A stretch of DNA of 6,107 nt from an uncultured Clostridia bacterium (GTDB taxonomy: Bacteria; Bacillota_A; Clostridia; Christensenellales; CAG-138): the NCBI GenBank assembly GCA_947302865.1, contig CAMYWS010000071.1:1-6107 (forward strand). The letters are read 5' to 3'. Positions 5,842 through 6,107 of this stretch are shown piece after piece; positions within the stretch are counted from its first letter, which is position 1; every line of letters begins with the position of its first letter. Position numbers and translations under genes: made by a program. A model generated the notes under the pieces. It had not been told where the DNA came from and ran no database searches. It worked only from the letters and a program-made list of their open reading frames with translations.

Positions 5842-6107
5842 TCAGACGATGCCCTGCGCCATCATGGCGTCCGCAACCTTCTTGAAGCCCGCGATGTTCG
5901 CGCCCGCAACGAGGTTGTAGCCGAGACCGCACTCTTCCGCCGCTTCGACGGAAGCCTTGTGGATGTTGACCATGATGCTGTGGAGCTTTGCATCAACTTC
6001 CTCTGCGCTCCAGGCGAGACGCTCGGAGTTCTGGCTCATTTCGAGACCGGAGACCGCAACGCCGCCCGCGTTGACCGCCTTGGACGGAGCAACGACCATG
6101 CCCTTCT
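5842..6107 (-). CDS. gdhA: Glutamate dehydrogenase, C-terminal end (5' part beyond window)
   Basis: On the minus strand the last 87 or so residues of a hexameric glutamate dehydrogenase are visible, with the stop TGA at 5844-5842. The frame stays open to the right edge, so the gene is cut by the window. The Met at 6099 is internal, because GK codons precede it and the true family N-terminus is hundreds of residues away. Diagnostic blocks are APSKAVNAGGVAVSGLEMSQN, 'KLHSIMVNIH' and the terminal GYNLVAGANIAGFKKVADAM, which closely follow the E. coli GdhA C-terminus. The enzyme interconverts 2-oxoglutarate plus ammonia and glutamate in the cytoplasm, linking carbon and nitrogen metabolism. The dinucleotide-binding core is outside the window, so NADP versus NAD use cannot be read. 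It converges on the ABC exporter gene and shares its terminator. Confidence 0.95.
   Translation of the reverse strand, partial: KGMVVAPSKAVNAGGVAVSGLEMSQNSERLAWSAEEVDAKLHSIMVNIHKASVEAAEECGLGYNLVAGANIAGFKKVADAMMAQGIV

Noticed and set aside
5842..6099. An independent 85-aa minus-strand gene starting at the Met at 6099
   Set aside because: The frame continues past this Met to the window edge, and the residues are the C-terminal domain of glutamate dehydrogenase, so it is a cut gene, not a small one.

Overview
The window is compact, GC-rich bacterial chromosome, most likely from an uncultured GC-rich Clostridia (Bacillota), for example an Oscillospirales- or Christensenellales-type gut organism. 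The reasons are family-level resemblances recalled without a search: a Bmp-type protein with a ParB-like front end, a Clostridia-type metallophosphoesterase, the DIP1984-family coiled-coil protein, a single-chain ABC exporter with a Gly/Met-rich N-terminus, and a hexameric-type glutamate dehydrogenase. Shine-Dalgarno sites and intrinsic terminators are ordinary for this phylum. The taxonomic placement is inference.

Layout, left to right. (1) Positions 1-2387 form a two-gene transcription unit. The 3' part of a ParB-like/Bmp fusion gene overlaps by ATGA a small calcineurin-like metallophosphoesterase, and an intrinsic terminator follows at once. (2) Positions 2399-3657 form a second unit. A near-perfect vegetative promoter drives tcdA (E1-like tRNA t6A dehydratase), followed 21 nt later by a DIP1984-family gene with a strong ribosome binding site. 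(3) Positions 3658-3902 are a 245-nt non-coding interval with several short direct repeats and small dyads but no clear promoter. (4) Positions 3903-5750 encode a complete type I ABC exporter half-transporter. (5) Positions 5751-5841 are a convergent intergenic region with a 7-bp hairpin and a 32-bp perfect palindrome flanked by A6/T6, a bidirectional terminator. (6) From 5842 to the right edge, on the minus strand, is the C-terminal end of gdhA.

The units look like independent housekeeping or accessory genes rather than one pathway. No mobile element, CRISPR array, RNA gene or defence system is visible. The least ordinary content is the left unit, where a Bmp ligand-binding module is joined to a ParB/Srx-like domain and translationally coupled to a phosphoesterase with a non-canonical first metal motif. 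This may be a cytosolic ligand-responsive protein rather than a classical transporter binding protein, but that is a hypothesis.
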